This document shows positions 53,440 to 63,830 of a DNA stretch of 64,000 nt, in pieces. The stretch is taken from NCBI GenBank assembly GCA_026168455.1, contig CM047428.1:36787121-36851120 (forward strand), given 5' to 3'. The translations under genes were made by a program, and so were the position numbers. The notes under the pieces are model-generated. The model had not been told where the DNA came from. It worked only from the letters and a program-made list of their open reading frames with translations, and searched no databases. Origin of the DNA: Theocolax elegans. Taxonomy: Eukaryota; Arthropoda; Insecta; Hymenoptera; Cerocephalidae. Each line of letters starts with the position of its first letter. The first letter of the stretch is position 1.

Positions 53440-54480
53440 CTATAAATGATGCTCATGTATTTCTGGAGGTTTCTTAGGCTTTTCGAATGATGCAAAATCA
53501 AAATTTTTAATGCAATTGTTTAAATAATATAGATCAAAACATTTTGCGACATAAACATAATGATAAATTGTCTCTGAATACATAACCAGCAACCCCTTCA
53601 AAATCATGGTTATATTTACTGAACGGTTGATTGTTAAATAAAAATTCTTAATTTTGTAAAATGCATATTTTTCTTTTATTCCAGTTTCGGTTGAGTTTTC
53701 TCTATTAACATCATCTTCATAATTGCTCACTGTCCCCATAAGAGATGCATCTTATTTTATTAGAGATTTAGAACTTTGCGAATTTATTTTGCCCAATCTG
53801 CAAGAATAATTAGCAACAAAATTTTCTACAAACCAAAAAATACTATTGAGGCCTAAATTATCTTCTAAAATCAAGGAATACAAGAAATATATCCTGTGTT
53901 GAGTTTCATTGACATTTATTAATATACCTTCGTCAAAACAAAAAGTTTAATGCATGAATTAATTTTTTAAAAACTGCCTGGTTACCAAAATGCTTCTTGT
54001 CTCGAGAATAATGCAGAGACTCTAACATGATGCCATTAAGACATGATGCAATATGAGGAGGAAAACATGTAATCGATACATATACTCCACCAACTTTATT
54101 TTTTGCTGCAGAACTGCCAAGATGATTGCCAACTTCACAATCGTCAAAAAAATATTAATAGTAGCAGCAAATTTCCTTGAATAAAATTAGATGTTAATAT
54201 TGTGTCTTTCTCCAGCTCTATCATATACCTTTGGAGTTTATGAAACAGGCCTGGCAATTCCAATAAGAATTTTAAAAATATATTTAAAGGTATACGTACT
54301 CAAAAAAAGACTTTTCTGTCTCAACCAAATTTCCTCTAAGTTTTACATGTTCTTTTAATTTTCCGATTTCATACTGTTGAGGCAATGTGAACATTATACC
54401 AAAAATTTCAAAGCGATTGTATTCACTTATAAAGTCGTCAAAACTATCTGTATGTTTTTCTAAAATATTGTTCACAACTT
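53440..54480 (-). pseudogene. Unidentified protein-coding relic, probably of a DNA transposon
   Basis: Two short frames on the - strand (54475-54284, LRGNLVETEKSFFEYVYL at its end; 53739-53440, KNFYLTINRSVNITMILKG) lie in a region with coding-like composition, separated by stops and frame changes. I do not recognise the family. The layout is somewhat like insect transposon proteins such as the relic at 22064. No catalytic motif is visible. Confidence 0.3.
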
Positions 54481-55581
54481 CAGTTACTCTTCACCAAGAC
54501 ATCGTATGACCTCCGTCGCTGATTAGCACCGGTTTGGGAGCATAAAAAGAGCGACGTTAAAATAATAAAAAAAAAAAACTTCAGTTACTGTAGTACAAGA
54601 GAAGTACTTGACCGTTGAGAAACGGATCTTATCTTAACTTTGGGACCCAGGCAGAAATTGAAACAATTAGAAGAAAATAATAAAAATTAATAACTGTTTA
54701 AAAAAACTAAAAAAAATTAATAAAAATTATTAATGTCTAGATTTGAGACAAGTAAAAATAGTTATTAATTTTTATCAATTTTCATAAAAATTGTTGTTAA
54801 TAGTTAATAATTTTTTCTAATTTATAATAGCATTGTAAAAAAATATGTGAGTGTATGTGTGTAAAAGTAAATTAAATTAATAGTAAATTATTATAAATTA
54901 GGGTAAAAAAGTGACGACTTCACAAAAAGGAAAAAAGTAATAAAAAATAAAATCTTCAATTTATTATAAAAATACAATAACGATTCGAAAAAATTAATAT
55001 TTTTTACGAAATCTATGAAACTTACTTATCTATTTATTTATCTTCTGTTTACATCAAATTTTGTCCGAATTTAATCACGCAGAATTAAGAAAAGCCGCGA
55101 CAAAGAAATTGGATGTCGATTTCCGTTACTCAATTTTTGTCTTCTCCGTTTTGATAAATATAGTCAACTCGAAACAAAAAGTAATGGCAATAGTGTGGAA
55201 AATCCATAAGATAGAAAGAGAAACATTGCTTTTCAGTCCGGGACGCGTATAGAAGTGAAAACATATAGGAGTAGTTGAAACGTGACCGTGAGAGGGAGAT
55301 AGTTTCAGGTGAATATTTTCGTCACAGCTGAATCGTCTGGCCGATTTTGTGTAAAAAGTTATTAAATGATTGCTTAATAGTTATATATATCTCAGCCTGT
55401 GACGAGCATCGTTTTGTGTTCCTCGTTCGACGAAACAATCACCCAGGATCACCAGCGAGGGCTATCCAAGGAGTTCGCCAGAGTACGAATGGTCAACGTT
55501 GGACCACTATTGGACCCCAGGATTCCAGTACGCAACAAGGTAATAGAATTTATATCTATAAGTTGTGATTTTTCTTTTACT

Positions 55582-55620
<39 letters not shown>
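54481..55620. other. AT-rich stretch, no recognised gene
   Basis: Short open frames (55061-55252 and 55399-55638) have no recognised domain. (TA)n at about 55584-55622 marks the target of the next element. Confidence 0.4.
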
Positions 55621-55624
<4 letters not shown>

Positions 55625-56620
55625 GTTATTCCACGTGAAGTGGTCCGATCAAAATTTTAAAATGCACCAAATTTTGGGTATACTTTGCAAATGTTTTTCA
55701 GAATACAGAAAAAAATTTTTAGGTACTGGAATCTATTTGCTCAAAAGTTATTCTAACCTCAAAAAGTGAATTTTTCCATATTTTTTTCAACACCAGCTGG
55801 GTTTACCGCTATATAACTCAAAATCTATCAACTTTTACTATAGAACATTATATGTAACATTCGTTGTTAATTATATCTAGAATTTATTCTTCTGGGTTAG
55901 AATTTCTAATCTCAAGGTCAATGTTACATAAACTACATGTCAATATTCAACTTGAAAAATGTGCAAGTGCGCCACCTTTGATTTTTTCATCCAAAAGTCT
56001 AAAAGAAAGCTTGGAGCAATACCTTTCAAATGGTCTGTAGCATTTTTATGGCCTCCAATTCTGTAAAAGGTTATGACAATTTAAAGAAAGACAAAAAATT
56101 TACAAAAATTAACATGATAATTCCCATTTAAATTTTTAAAAAAATTTCGTGTTTCTTTAAATTGTCATAACTTTTTACAGAATTGGAGGCCATAAAAATG
56201 CTACAGACCATTTGAAAGGTATTGCTCCAAGCTTTCTTTTAGACTTTTGGATGAAAAAATGAAAGGTGGCGCACTTGCATTTTTTTCAAGTTGAATATTG
56301 ACATGTGGTTTATTTGTTATTAACCTTGAGATTAGAAATTCTATCCCAGAAGAATAAATTCTAGATATAATTAGCAACGAATGTTACATATAATGTTCTA
56401 TAGTAAAAGTTGATAGATTTTGAGTTATATAGCGGTAAACCCAGCTGGTGTTGAAAAAAATATGGAAAAATTCACTTTTTGAGGTTAGAATAACTTTTGA
56501 GCAAATAGATTCCAGTACCTAAAAATTTTTTTCTGTATTCTGAAAAACATTTGCAAAGTGTACCCAAAATTTGGTGCATTTTAAAATTTTGATCGGACCA
56601 CTTCACGTGGAATACCCCAT
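55621..56620. mobile_element. 1-kb near-perfect palindromic element in a TA repeat
   Basis: Arms 55621-56117 and 56124-56620 are inverse copies with only ~6 bases at the centre. The ends are ATGGGTTATTCCACGTGAAG and its inverse with one change. It lies between two TA microsatellites. No coding frame. Arm identity is very high, suggesting recent origin. Confidence 0.9.
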
Positions 56621-56709
56621 ATATATATATCTGGGCTAGTGACAACTGAACAAACAAAGAGACAAATACTTACATGAACAAACGAATATAAAAATAGAAA
56701 GAGTTCCGT

Positions 56710-56914
56710 AGTTTTTCAACACGTTCAAAATAAAAAACATGATTTTGGTTGGAAAAATTTTAAGATTTTAGATACAGAAAGGAATTATGAAAAAAGAATA
56801 GCAACAGAAATAGTGCATATTAATTTACAAGAACATTCCATATATAAACAAGAAGACTCAATTAAATTAAATAAACAATATTCCCAAATTATATATAGAA
56901 TGAAATACCTTTAA
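56710..56914 (+). pseudogene. PLE5 endonuclease C-terminal tail
   Basis: The frame reads HDFGWKNFKILDTERNYEKR, then IVHINLQEHSIYKQEDSIKL, ending IIYRMKYL. It corresponds to the tail of the GIY-YIG domains at 42282 and 44672 (KILD..NCYKKRLISEMLHI). The catalytic GIY-YIG part upstream is missing, so it is a fragment of about 65 residues. Confidence 0.7.
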
Positions 56915-57250
56915 ATGTAACTATAATGTATTGTGTACAAACTCGATCCTGCATCATCAATAGAAAAAAATGTAAGCATAATCTCTCTATAGTTAACCAT
57001 ATATAAGTAAGCGCGAATCGTATATGACTCATATATAGCAGAGAAAATTGTCGCGTATACATCTGTTTTGACGTTTCCTTACTTACAATGAGGAAAAAGA
57101 AGCAAAAATTTTAAATCGACCTACGACGAAAATATTACTGTGTACGGAGTATTTTTCAAATATTAGAAGGTATATATTTTCTCACTGTTTTTATGTTATA
57201 CTTATTTTAATTATATACTAAAATGTACATGTAAACAATTATCAATAAAA

Positions 57251-57298
57251 CTTTTGTAGTCTGAAGAGGGTGGCATTGACCACCGAAACGTCACAAAG
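57251..57298 (+). ncRNA. Hammerhead ribozyme motif of PLE5
   Basis: Order: CTTT..GT, CTGAAGAG, helix II GGTGG/CCACC (5 bp), GAA, ACGT, C, AC..AAAG. Helix I pairs AC/GT and, after a bulge, AAAG/CTTT. Confidence 0.6.
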
Positions 57299-57330
57299 AA
57301 AAAATGTATTAAATTTTTCTTTTCTCACCT

Positions 57331-57719
57331 ACACCGCTTTGACTCGGAAAGATCGATAAAATCAACTAGATAATATTTATTTAGTTATTTATTTATGCAT
57401 TTATTTACTTTATTTATTTATTGAATTGCTGGCATTTGTTTAAATTTTTAATTAATTTAATTATAACTTGTTTTTTATTATTTTAGCAATTTACTTATGG
57501 TTTCCAAATTTATTTTAAATTTTAATTGTATACTAGCAACAATGCCTCGGTCGCTAACGCTCCCTCGGTAATTATACTACATTTATATTTATTTTTTATA
57601 TTTGTTTTATTTTATAATTTTATAATATAATATGTGATTTATAATAAAATTCAGATCTCAGCATCGTAGCTGAGAAATAATTAGTTCTCTCCCCCTCGCC
57701 CTCCCTTATCATTAAATTG
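57331..57719. other. AT-rich spacer
   Basis: No gene or clear repeat seen. Confidence 0.4.
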
Positions 57720-58930
57720 AGAATAGAAAAGAATGGTTGTCACATTGTTATACACCTATAACGGAAACCCCTATAAAGTATTTTTGATATTTTCATAATT
57801 TTACCCCTCTCCTATCTACCATTAAATGGTGTGAAAAAAAGAATAATTGCCATATTGTTATTCACGTGTACCGAAAACCTCTATAAAACAATTTCACCCC
57901 CCCCCCCTTCCATCCTTCGCTAACTACCATTAAATGGAGGATAAATGAAGTCTGGCTGTCATATTGCTATTCACCGAAACCGAAAATCCCCATTAAAGTT
58001 TTTTAGAATTTTTATACTTTTAATCTTCCACCCCCCTCCTTCTCTCATGATTAAAATAAGGGATAAAAAAGTACGGTTGTCTGATTGTTATTCACCTGTA
58101 CCAAAAACCCCTTTAAAATATTTTGGGAATTTTTCTAATTATCCCCCACCCTCCACCCTTTTGCGCTATTTATCTGTAAGTGGAGGATAAATAAAGACTG
58201 GTTGTCATATTGTTATTCATGGCAACCAAAAATTCCCATTAAATTTTTTTTTTATTTTTACAAATCTCCCCCTCCCTCTCTTTGCTTCATCTTTACAATG
58301 GTAATTAGAAAAGAATGGCTGCCATATTGTTATTCACCTATACCGAAAACCCCTATAATATAATTTTTCTAGTTTTACTCCTCCCCCCCGTCCTACCCTC
58401 CAGCGCTATCTACCATTAAGTGGAGGATAAATAAAATCTTGTTGTGATATTCTTATTCACCGTAACTGAAAATCCCCACTAAAGTTTTTTTTAAATTCTT
58501 ATATTTTTAATCTCCCCGCCTCCCGTCTTATGTAAAATGGGGGATATAAAAGAATGGTTGTCATATTGTTATTTACCTGTACCAAAAACCCCTATGAAAT
58601 ATTTTTGGAATTTTTCTAATTTTACACTCCTCTCTCCTACCCCCCTCCCTATCTACAATTAAATTGCAGATAGGTAGAGACTGGTTGTCATATTGCTATT
58701 ATCCGTAACAGAAATCCCTATCAGAGTTTTTTTTACAATTATATTTTTAATCTTTTTCCCTCCTTCTTTCATCTTTAAAATGGGAGACAAAAAAGAATAG
58801 AATTACCCCTATAAAATAATTAAAAAAATTTTCTATTTTAAACCCATCTCCTCACCCTTCCACCACCTATCATTACATGTAGGATAAATGAAGAGTGGTT
58901 CTCGTATTCAGCGTTAACCTTTCCATTCCA
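57720..58930. repeat. Satellite-like array, ~118-bp units, alternating types
   Basis: The motif GTCATATTGTTATTCACC recurs with changes at about 57738, 57852, 57958, 58078, 58203, 58321, 58444, 58558 and 58688, a spacing of 106-130. Two unit types alternate in part: one continues CCAAAAACCCCTATAAAATA, the other CCGAAAATCCCCATTAAAG. Runs of C end each unit. Short open frames inside are not genes. Confidence 0.85.
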
Positions 58931-59900
58931 CATGTACGCTTAATTCTTGCAACTTGTGGGGCGCCGGACACCGGTCACCGGACATCGGAGAACGGATGAA
59001 TTTTAATATAATATAGATTATATTGAATTGTTACTTCATTCTATTTTATTTTGTACATAGCGCCTGCAATATCATGTACTATTTCATTTTTATATTAATC
59101 TCATTTATTTATTATTATTAATCTATATTATTCCTGGGATATTTTATAGATGATCTATGTATCTATCATTTTATGTAAAACAAAGATAAGTATATTTTCA
59201 TGATATTAAATATTTATAATTAATTAATTATTAATTTATTCTTTTTACAGCTATAAGCTAGTGATGTGACCACATTACAATATTAAGTATTTTGTTTTAG
59301 TAGTTAAGTCAAAAATTGATCAAGAAGTTAAATTACACGTTATCGAATAATAAATAACAATTAAGCCAAGCCGGCCGAGCGCAGTAATCGCACGTTTCAC
59401 GCTTCTCCGCATTTCCGATACGCATATTCGGCTCTCCCAGCAAGGTATCGACGTTTCCCTTCGCCCGCAAAAACGTATATTTTCTACCCTTAATTGGTGG
59501 ACCTATTTTTTCGCCAATTAAAACCGTGCTTAGCCGCGCGATAGCAGTAGCGCTCTGTACACAAAAGTTGACTCGGATCAATCGACGGAGTCTGAAAATT
59601 TACATACTTTTCCGTGGACAGAGAATATCCTAAAAATATTTTTATCTTAATTTCTGAAAGTGTAATTTATACGTGACCGTCAATTGTAAAACACAGCTAA
59701 AACTATTTTTTTCGTGCGTTCCTTACCTCCTACTTAAATAAAAAGAGAATAATTTGAATTAAATTCCATATCGTCTACATATGCAAATAAAAACACGCAA
59801 GCACACTAATATGAAAAAAACGTAATGCAACGATTAGCGACGAAAAAAAGCATAAGTAGATAAGCTATGCTGCTTCTGGACTCAAACAAATCCAGACACG
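58931..59900. other. Non-coding; one unassigned short open frame
   Basis: An 82-codon frame at 59333-59581 (- strand) has mixed composition but no family I recognise. Otherwise AT-rich with nothing identifiable. Confidence 0.4.
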
Positions 59901-59914
59901 ACAGTGAGTGCTGA

Positions 59915-60082
59915 AGCAGCATAGCCTTTTGGGGGGAGGGGTTCTAGGAACCCACTCCCTCTTCCTTGAGTTTACTAAACACGTCTGTGAGTCCAGAAGC
60001 AGCATAGAGTTTTGGGGCGAGAGGGGGGGTTATTTTCTAGGAATCCCCCTTTTCTTTGAATTCAGAAACGGCATACCGTTTT

Positions 60083-60131
<49 letters not shown>
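59915..60131. repeat. Two ~80-bp direct repeats and a GT microsatellite
   Basis: AGCAGCATAG then a G-rich tract then CTAGGAA(C/T)CCC occurs at 59915 and 59998 and partly again at 60065. (GT)n at 60092-60130. CTGCTTCTGGACTC at 59869 is an inverse of the shared end GAGTCCAGAAGCAG. Confidence 0.7.
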
Positions 60132-60134
<3 letters not shown>

Positions 60135-60265
60135 ATTGCAAACGTTTAAACTTTAATTAAATGGTTTACACGTTAATAAAATTGTTTGCACATTTATCGC
60201 AGTTTAATTAAAACGTTTTGTATCATCATAATTGAATAAGTATATACTCTAGACCTATAGCAGAT

Positions 60266-60761
60266 TTACTTCTTACTATTATTAATTGTTTTGTAGCCCT
60301 TCACTTTAGGGTAAGACATTGTGTTTGATGAAGAAGTTTGTTTAGAATATGTTTTCCATTTCGGTAAAGGCGTCTCTTCCTTTTTCTCTTCATTCTCCAA
60401 GAGAGGAGGAAGACGAACTGCACTGTTGCTAGGACCCATGATGGAATGATGGAAATTGATGATATTGTTAATATTTATACTTTTTAAGGGAAAGGTGGAG
60501 GCTCCAACCAACACCTCCACATGCGAAGTACACCACTTATCATTACCTCTCCATTTCTTTCTTTCCCTAGACTTCGTCTACTTCATCGTATGTATTATCA
60601 TCAATTCCGATATTTGTTAAACACGTTTTTCGTTCTAATTTTTGATTGTTAACAGTTGACTTACCTAAGCATTTCTCTTTGATGTCAAAGTAAGGAAGCA
60701 GTTGAAGTATAATGTTGCACAGCCCCATGATGAAATGATGAGTCAATAACTTTGTGAGCAT
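60266..60761 (-). other. Two related short open frames divergent from an adintovirus-like ATPase
   Basis: 60761-60567 and 60520-60266 share a start-region pattern (HHFIMG and HHSIMG). They lie where the second adintovirus-like block has its PLA2 gene relative to the ATPase. The proteins (64 and 84 residues) are not recognised. The duplicated pattern suggests a small tandem gene pair of the viral element, but coding status is uncertain. Confidence 0.3.
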
Positions 60762-60934
60762 TTATATATCTTCCTCTGGATACCATCTATTTCGTCATAA
60801 ATGTAAGCACCTGCTTTAATGTTTGCTAAACGTATTGATAATTTTGTTGGCCAAACCACAACCACGGTTACCTTGTAGTCGTACATGCACGATCATTACT
60901 GCTTCAAGTTCAGTTGTAAACCGATACTTAAAGC

Positions 60935-60942
60935 TATATAAA
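60935..60942 (+). promoter_or_regulatory. TATA box upstream of ATPase fragment
   Basis: TATATAAA in GCTATATAAACCC lies 61 bases upstream of the ATG at 60996. The position matches the ATPase gene at 13647. Confidence 0.5.
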
Positions 60943-60995
60943 CCCTCTATTTATAGTTAAGTAGCCAGTACCGATTGTGACGTTGTACTGAATAT

Positions 60996-61229
60996 ATGGA
61001 TTTTAAACAACAATGTGTAAAGCTTCCAATAGCGAATTTTGACACTATTGTGAAGCAAGATTCAATACCAAAGAAACATGGCAATTTGTTTCCAGATAGC
61101 ATAAGAGCTATATTTTGCGGTCCATCAAATTGCGGTAAAACTAGAAGTTTATTTGCTCTTATAACTCATTCTAATGGAGTTAGATTTGAAAATGTATATG
61201 GGAATATCACTAGAACTTTTAACTTTTAA
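60996..61229 (+). pseudogene. FtsK/HerA-like packaging ATPase, N-terminal fragment of another adintovirus-like element
   Basis: The fragment reads LPIANFDTIVKQDSIPKKHG, then FPDSIRAIFCGPSNCGKT with an intact Walker A loop, then NGVRFENVYGN. Similarity ends there (about 61195), before Walker B, and the remaining codons to the stop look unrelated. It would have been a genome-packaging motor. It is clearly related to, but quite diverged from, the ATPase at 13647, so it comes from a different element lineage. Only this gene end and its promoter-like region are recognisable here. Confidence 0.8.
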
Positions 61230-61548
61230 ATTAGAAAAATTTTTTTTAATTTTTTCATGCCGCACTTTATAGGCCTTGATTTTCTTGTATAAATATACAT
61301 TAGAAACAAAAATCCACTTGTGTGATTTGTTTTTTAAAGTGCTACAAAAATAAGAGCATCTCACCTTTTAAAACTTTATGCGTAAAAAAACTATATTCAA
61401 GGATGTCAAATTGGATGATTTACAAGGTATAAAGAAGTGTCTTAAAATTAATATTCAAATACTTTATTTGGTACGAAAAAACAAATATATTATATTAAAT
61501 ATAATTAGATAAATATTAAATAAACAGAGTGTTATTTTAACTTTTGTT

Positions 61549-62030
61549 TTAGTCTTTTAACTTAGCACTCGATCTTGTTACTCTTTTTTCGTTGCATAAG
61601 TTTTGCTTCGTAATGACCTTATTTTGTTTTTTAGCAATCGCGGTTTTACTTTTATTCAATTTAACTGGGGTTTTCTTTTGTTTAGACAGAAGACAAATAT
61701 TATTTTGGTTACTCCAGTTATTAGGTGACACAGCAAAATAATTGCAGGGTATGCCATATGAATTATTGCAAATACAATAAGAACATGACAAATAATTTAA
61801 AAATAATTCTTTTAACAAATGTTTCGTCCATACAATTTGAAATATTTTTGTCATGTTAGGAACTGCTTTTATTTCAACATTTAAATTCAAATCTACGGTT
61901 TTTATATCTCATTCATTTATTAAAAAAGCTTTAATTTTAATACTTCCAGAATTTATCACATTAACCATCTCTTGACCAGAAATTATATCTTTTCCATGAG
62001 CAACAGCTCTATCAGAAAGTCCATTGGTAA
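61549..62030 (-). pseudogene. Unidentified protein relic with a Cys cluster
   Basis: Reading the - strand from about 62030 gives GLSDRAVAHGKDIISGQEMV, a stop near 61910, then MNLNVEIKAVPNMTKIFQIVW and a Cys-rich segment SCSYCICNNSYGIPCNYF, followed by a Lys-rich tail ending KRVTRSSAKLKD. The frame is otherwise consistent across the stop. The Cys pattern may bind zinc. It resembles uncharacterised C-terminal parts of insect transposon proteins, but I cannot name a family. Confidence 0.4.
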
Positions 62031-62878
62031 CGAGTCATAAGTTTGTAATGTTTCAAAATATTTACATTTGGATAATAGTAGGATATTTCGAGTTTTCAAT
62101 ATTTAATGTAAATTCTACCTAATTTAGATATTATACACCTCAGTAAATTAGCATTTTACCTAGTTATATAAAATACTTTTTTCTAATGATCACACGATAA
62201 ATCAGCACAATTACTATTATTTTATTATTGTGCCGCTAAAAAATTACATTAAAAAAATAAATTAACGCATCAAAGTATTATATTTAAATCATCATAACTT
62301 TTCTAATTTTAATAGCACATCTACCTAAAATCTCTAGATTTGTTTATTAATTCAAGAAGAACAGTTATGCATTTTTGCAATTATCACATTTTTTATGCTC
62401 CATATCAGGAAAGCCAAAAAGTCTAATTATGTGTTTAAACAAAAAGTTGAGCATCGTTAATTTATGTGTGCCATTTTTTCCAGTAGATAGCACACTCTCA
62501 AATCTGCAGTTTTTAAATAACATATATTGTAGTTTTATAATATGGGTGAATTGCGACTGATAATATTAATTGCTGAAAAAGTTACATCATAAAAATCAAT
62601 AGAAACATTTGAAGGTACGCGGAAAATTTGATAAAATAAAGTGTTTTGATAAACAAATCTGATTATATTTTTTAATTAGATTCATAAATGTTGCTACAAT
62701 TTTGTACACTAATTGAAAATTACTAAATTTAAAGGAAACGCGTCTTATGGTATGACCACATAAGCTGTAAATAAAAATAAGATAATTCTATTTTTATACT
62801 TATTTATATTTTAATTACACCTTTTTATAAGTAATTTATACTCCATAATAGTTTTCTGCAATTGAAAGTACTCAAATC
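62031..62878. other. AT-rich spacer
   Basis: No gene or repeat identified. Confidence 0.4.
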
Positions 62879-63091
62879 AAAAACACCTTTCAAAAAGGTG
62901 TCAAAACCACTATTATTTTTCATATGAAGCGTTTAACCAACGGTGGTGCAAGTATTATTTTATTATTTAAAAGAATAAAAAAGAAATGTCCATTTTATTA
63001 GTATTGCAGAAATTAATTTTGCACAAATTAATATCATTAGAATATTATTTATTTATTACTGTAAAACATGTGAGGGCCAGAAATGAAAAAT

Positions 63092-63566
63092 AATAGTGTA
63101 AGATACTTAACCGACGCGGTGGCGGAGTGGCGGAGACGCACCTCGGCCGGTCACGGAAGTTAAGCAGTATTGAGCGCGGTACCCAAGTGGATGGGTGACG
63201 TTCTCGGTCGCTTGGCTTTCGTGGCGGGTTAGGTGTTTTTTCACACTTCACAACGTGAGCGGGAGGTGTGAAACATTCGGTTTCGGTGTCAAGGCCTACG
63301 CAATGTGACTTTGACACCCAAAAAGAATGTTTCGAATACACCGGCCATCTCGGGTGAGGTTTTCCCTGCTTCACAGATTTCCCTCATCCACGGGCATAAC
63401 CCCGGGCGAATGCGAGATGGTGGGGTTTTTAAGGGAGGGATAAAGCACCCACACATAGGTGGTAGGTGGACACCGTTAAAGTCCCCCGGGGGATAAACGG
63501 TAGGAAGTGCCAGGAAAAAAGAGGGCACAAATTCAAGAATAAAAAAAAAAATAGTGTAAGATACTT
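63092..63566 (+). mobile_element. SINE with a 5S rRNA-like head and 17-bp target duplication
   Basis: The element body is 63109-63549. AATAGTGTAAGATACTT flanks it (63092-63108 and 63550-63566), and it ends in a poly-A tract. Bases ~63144-63228 resemble 5S rRNA: GTCACGGAAGTTAAGCAGTA matches its box A region, and AAGTGGATGGGTGACG its box C. Just before, TGGCGGAGTGGC (63120-63131) fits a tRNA A-box. The body after 63230 is unrelated to either and may come from a LINE 3' end. Open frames inside are not genes. Polymerase III transcription is inferred. Confidence 0.8.
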
Positions 63567-63582
63567 TTCATATAAAAAAATC

Positions 63583-63830
63583 TGTATTCAGATTGGTAGA
63601 AATTTTTGCATGGTTCAAAATACTTGTCGATTACAGTTTGATTTCAGTGCTTTCAATTGCAGAAACTTTTTACGAAGTTTAAGTAATATATATAAAAATG
63701 TTTATATAAAATATAAATTTATGGTACGATTCAAAATACTTGTCGATTTCAGTTTGATTTCAATTCTTTCAATTGCAGAAATTTTTTATACGAAATTTTC
63801 GTAATATTTATAAAAATGTTTCATTAAAAT
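63583..63830. repeat. Two tandem ~122-bp units
   Basis: TTCAAAATACTTGTCGATT(A/T)CAGTTTGATTTCA occurs at 63614 and 63733, with matching sequence on both sides (TTTCAATTGCAGAAA, TATAAAAATGTTT). A shorter repeat TTTATTTATCAGATAACAA occurs at about 63873 and 63914. Confidence 0.75.

Larger units (their letters stand above)
56640..57330 (+). mobile_element. Penelope-like element 5, 3' end only
   Basis: Contains a PLE endonuclease tail and a hammerhead motif in the order expected for the 3' end of a PLE. No reverse transcriptase and no partner repeat is seen. Confidence 0.7.

Noticed and set aside
63045..63528. Open frames on both strands at 63045-63528
   Set aside because: They cover the SINE, which has a polymerase III-type head and poly-A tail, so protein coding is not expected.
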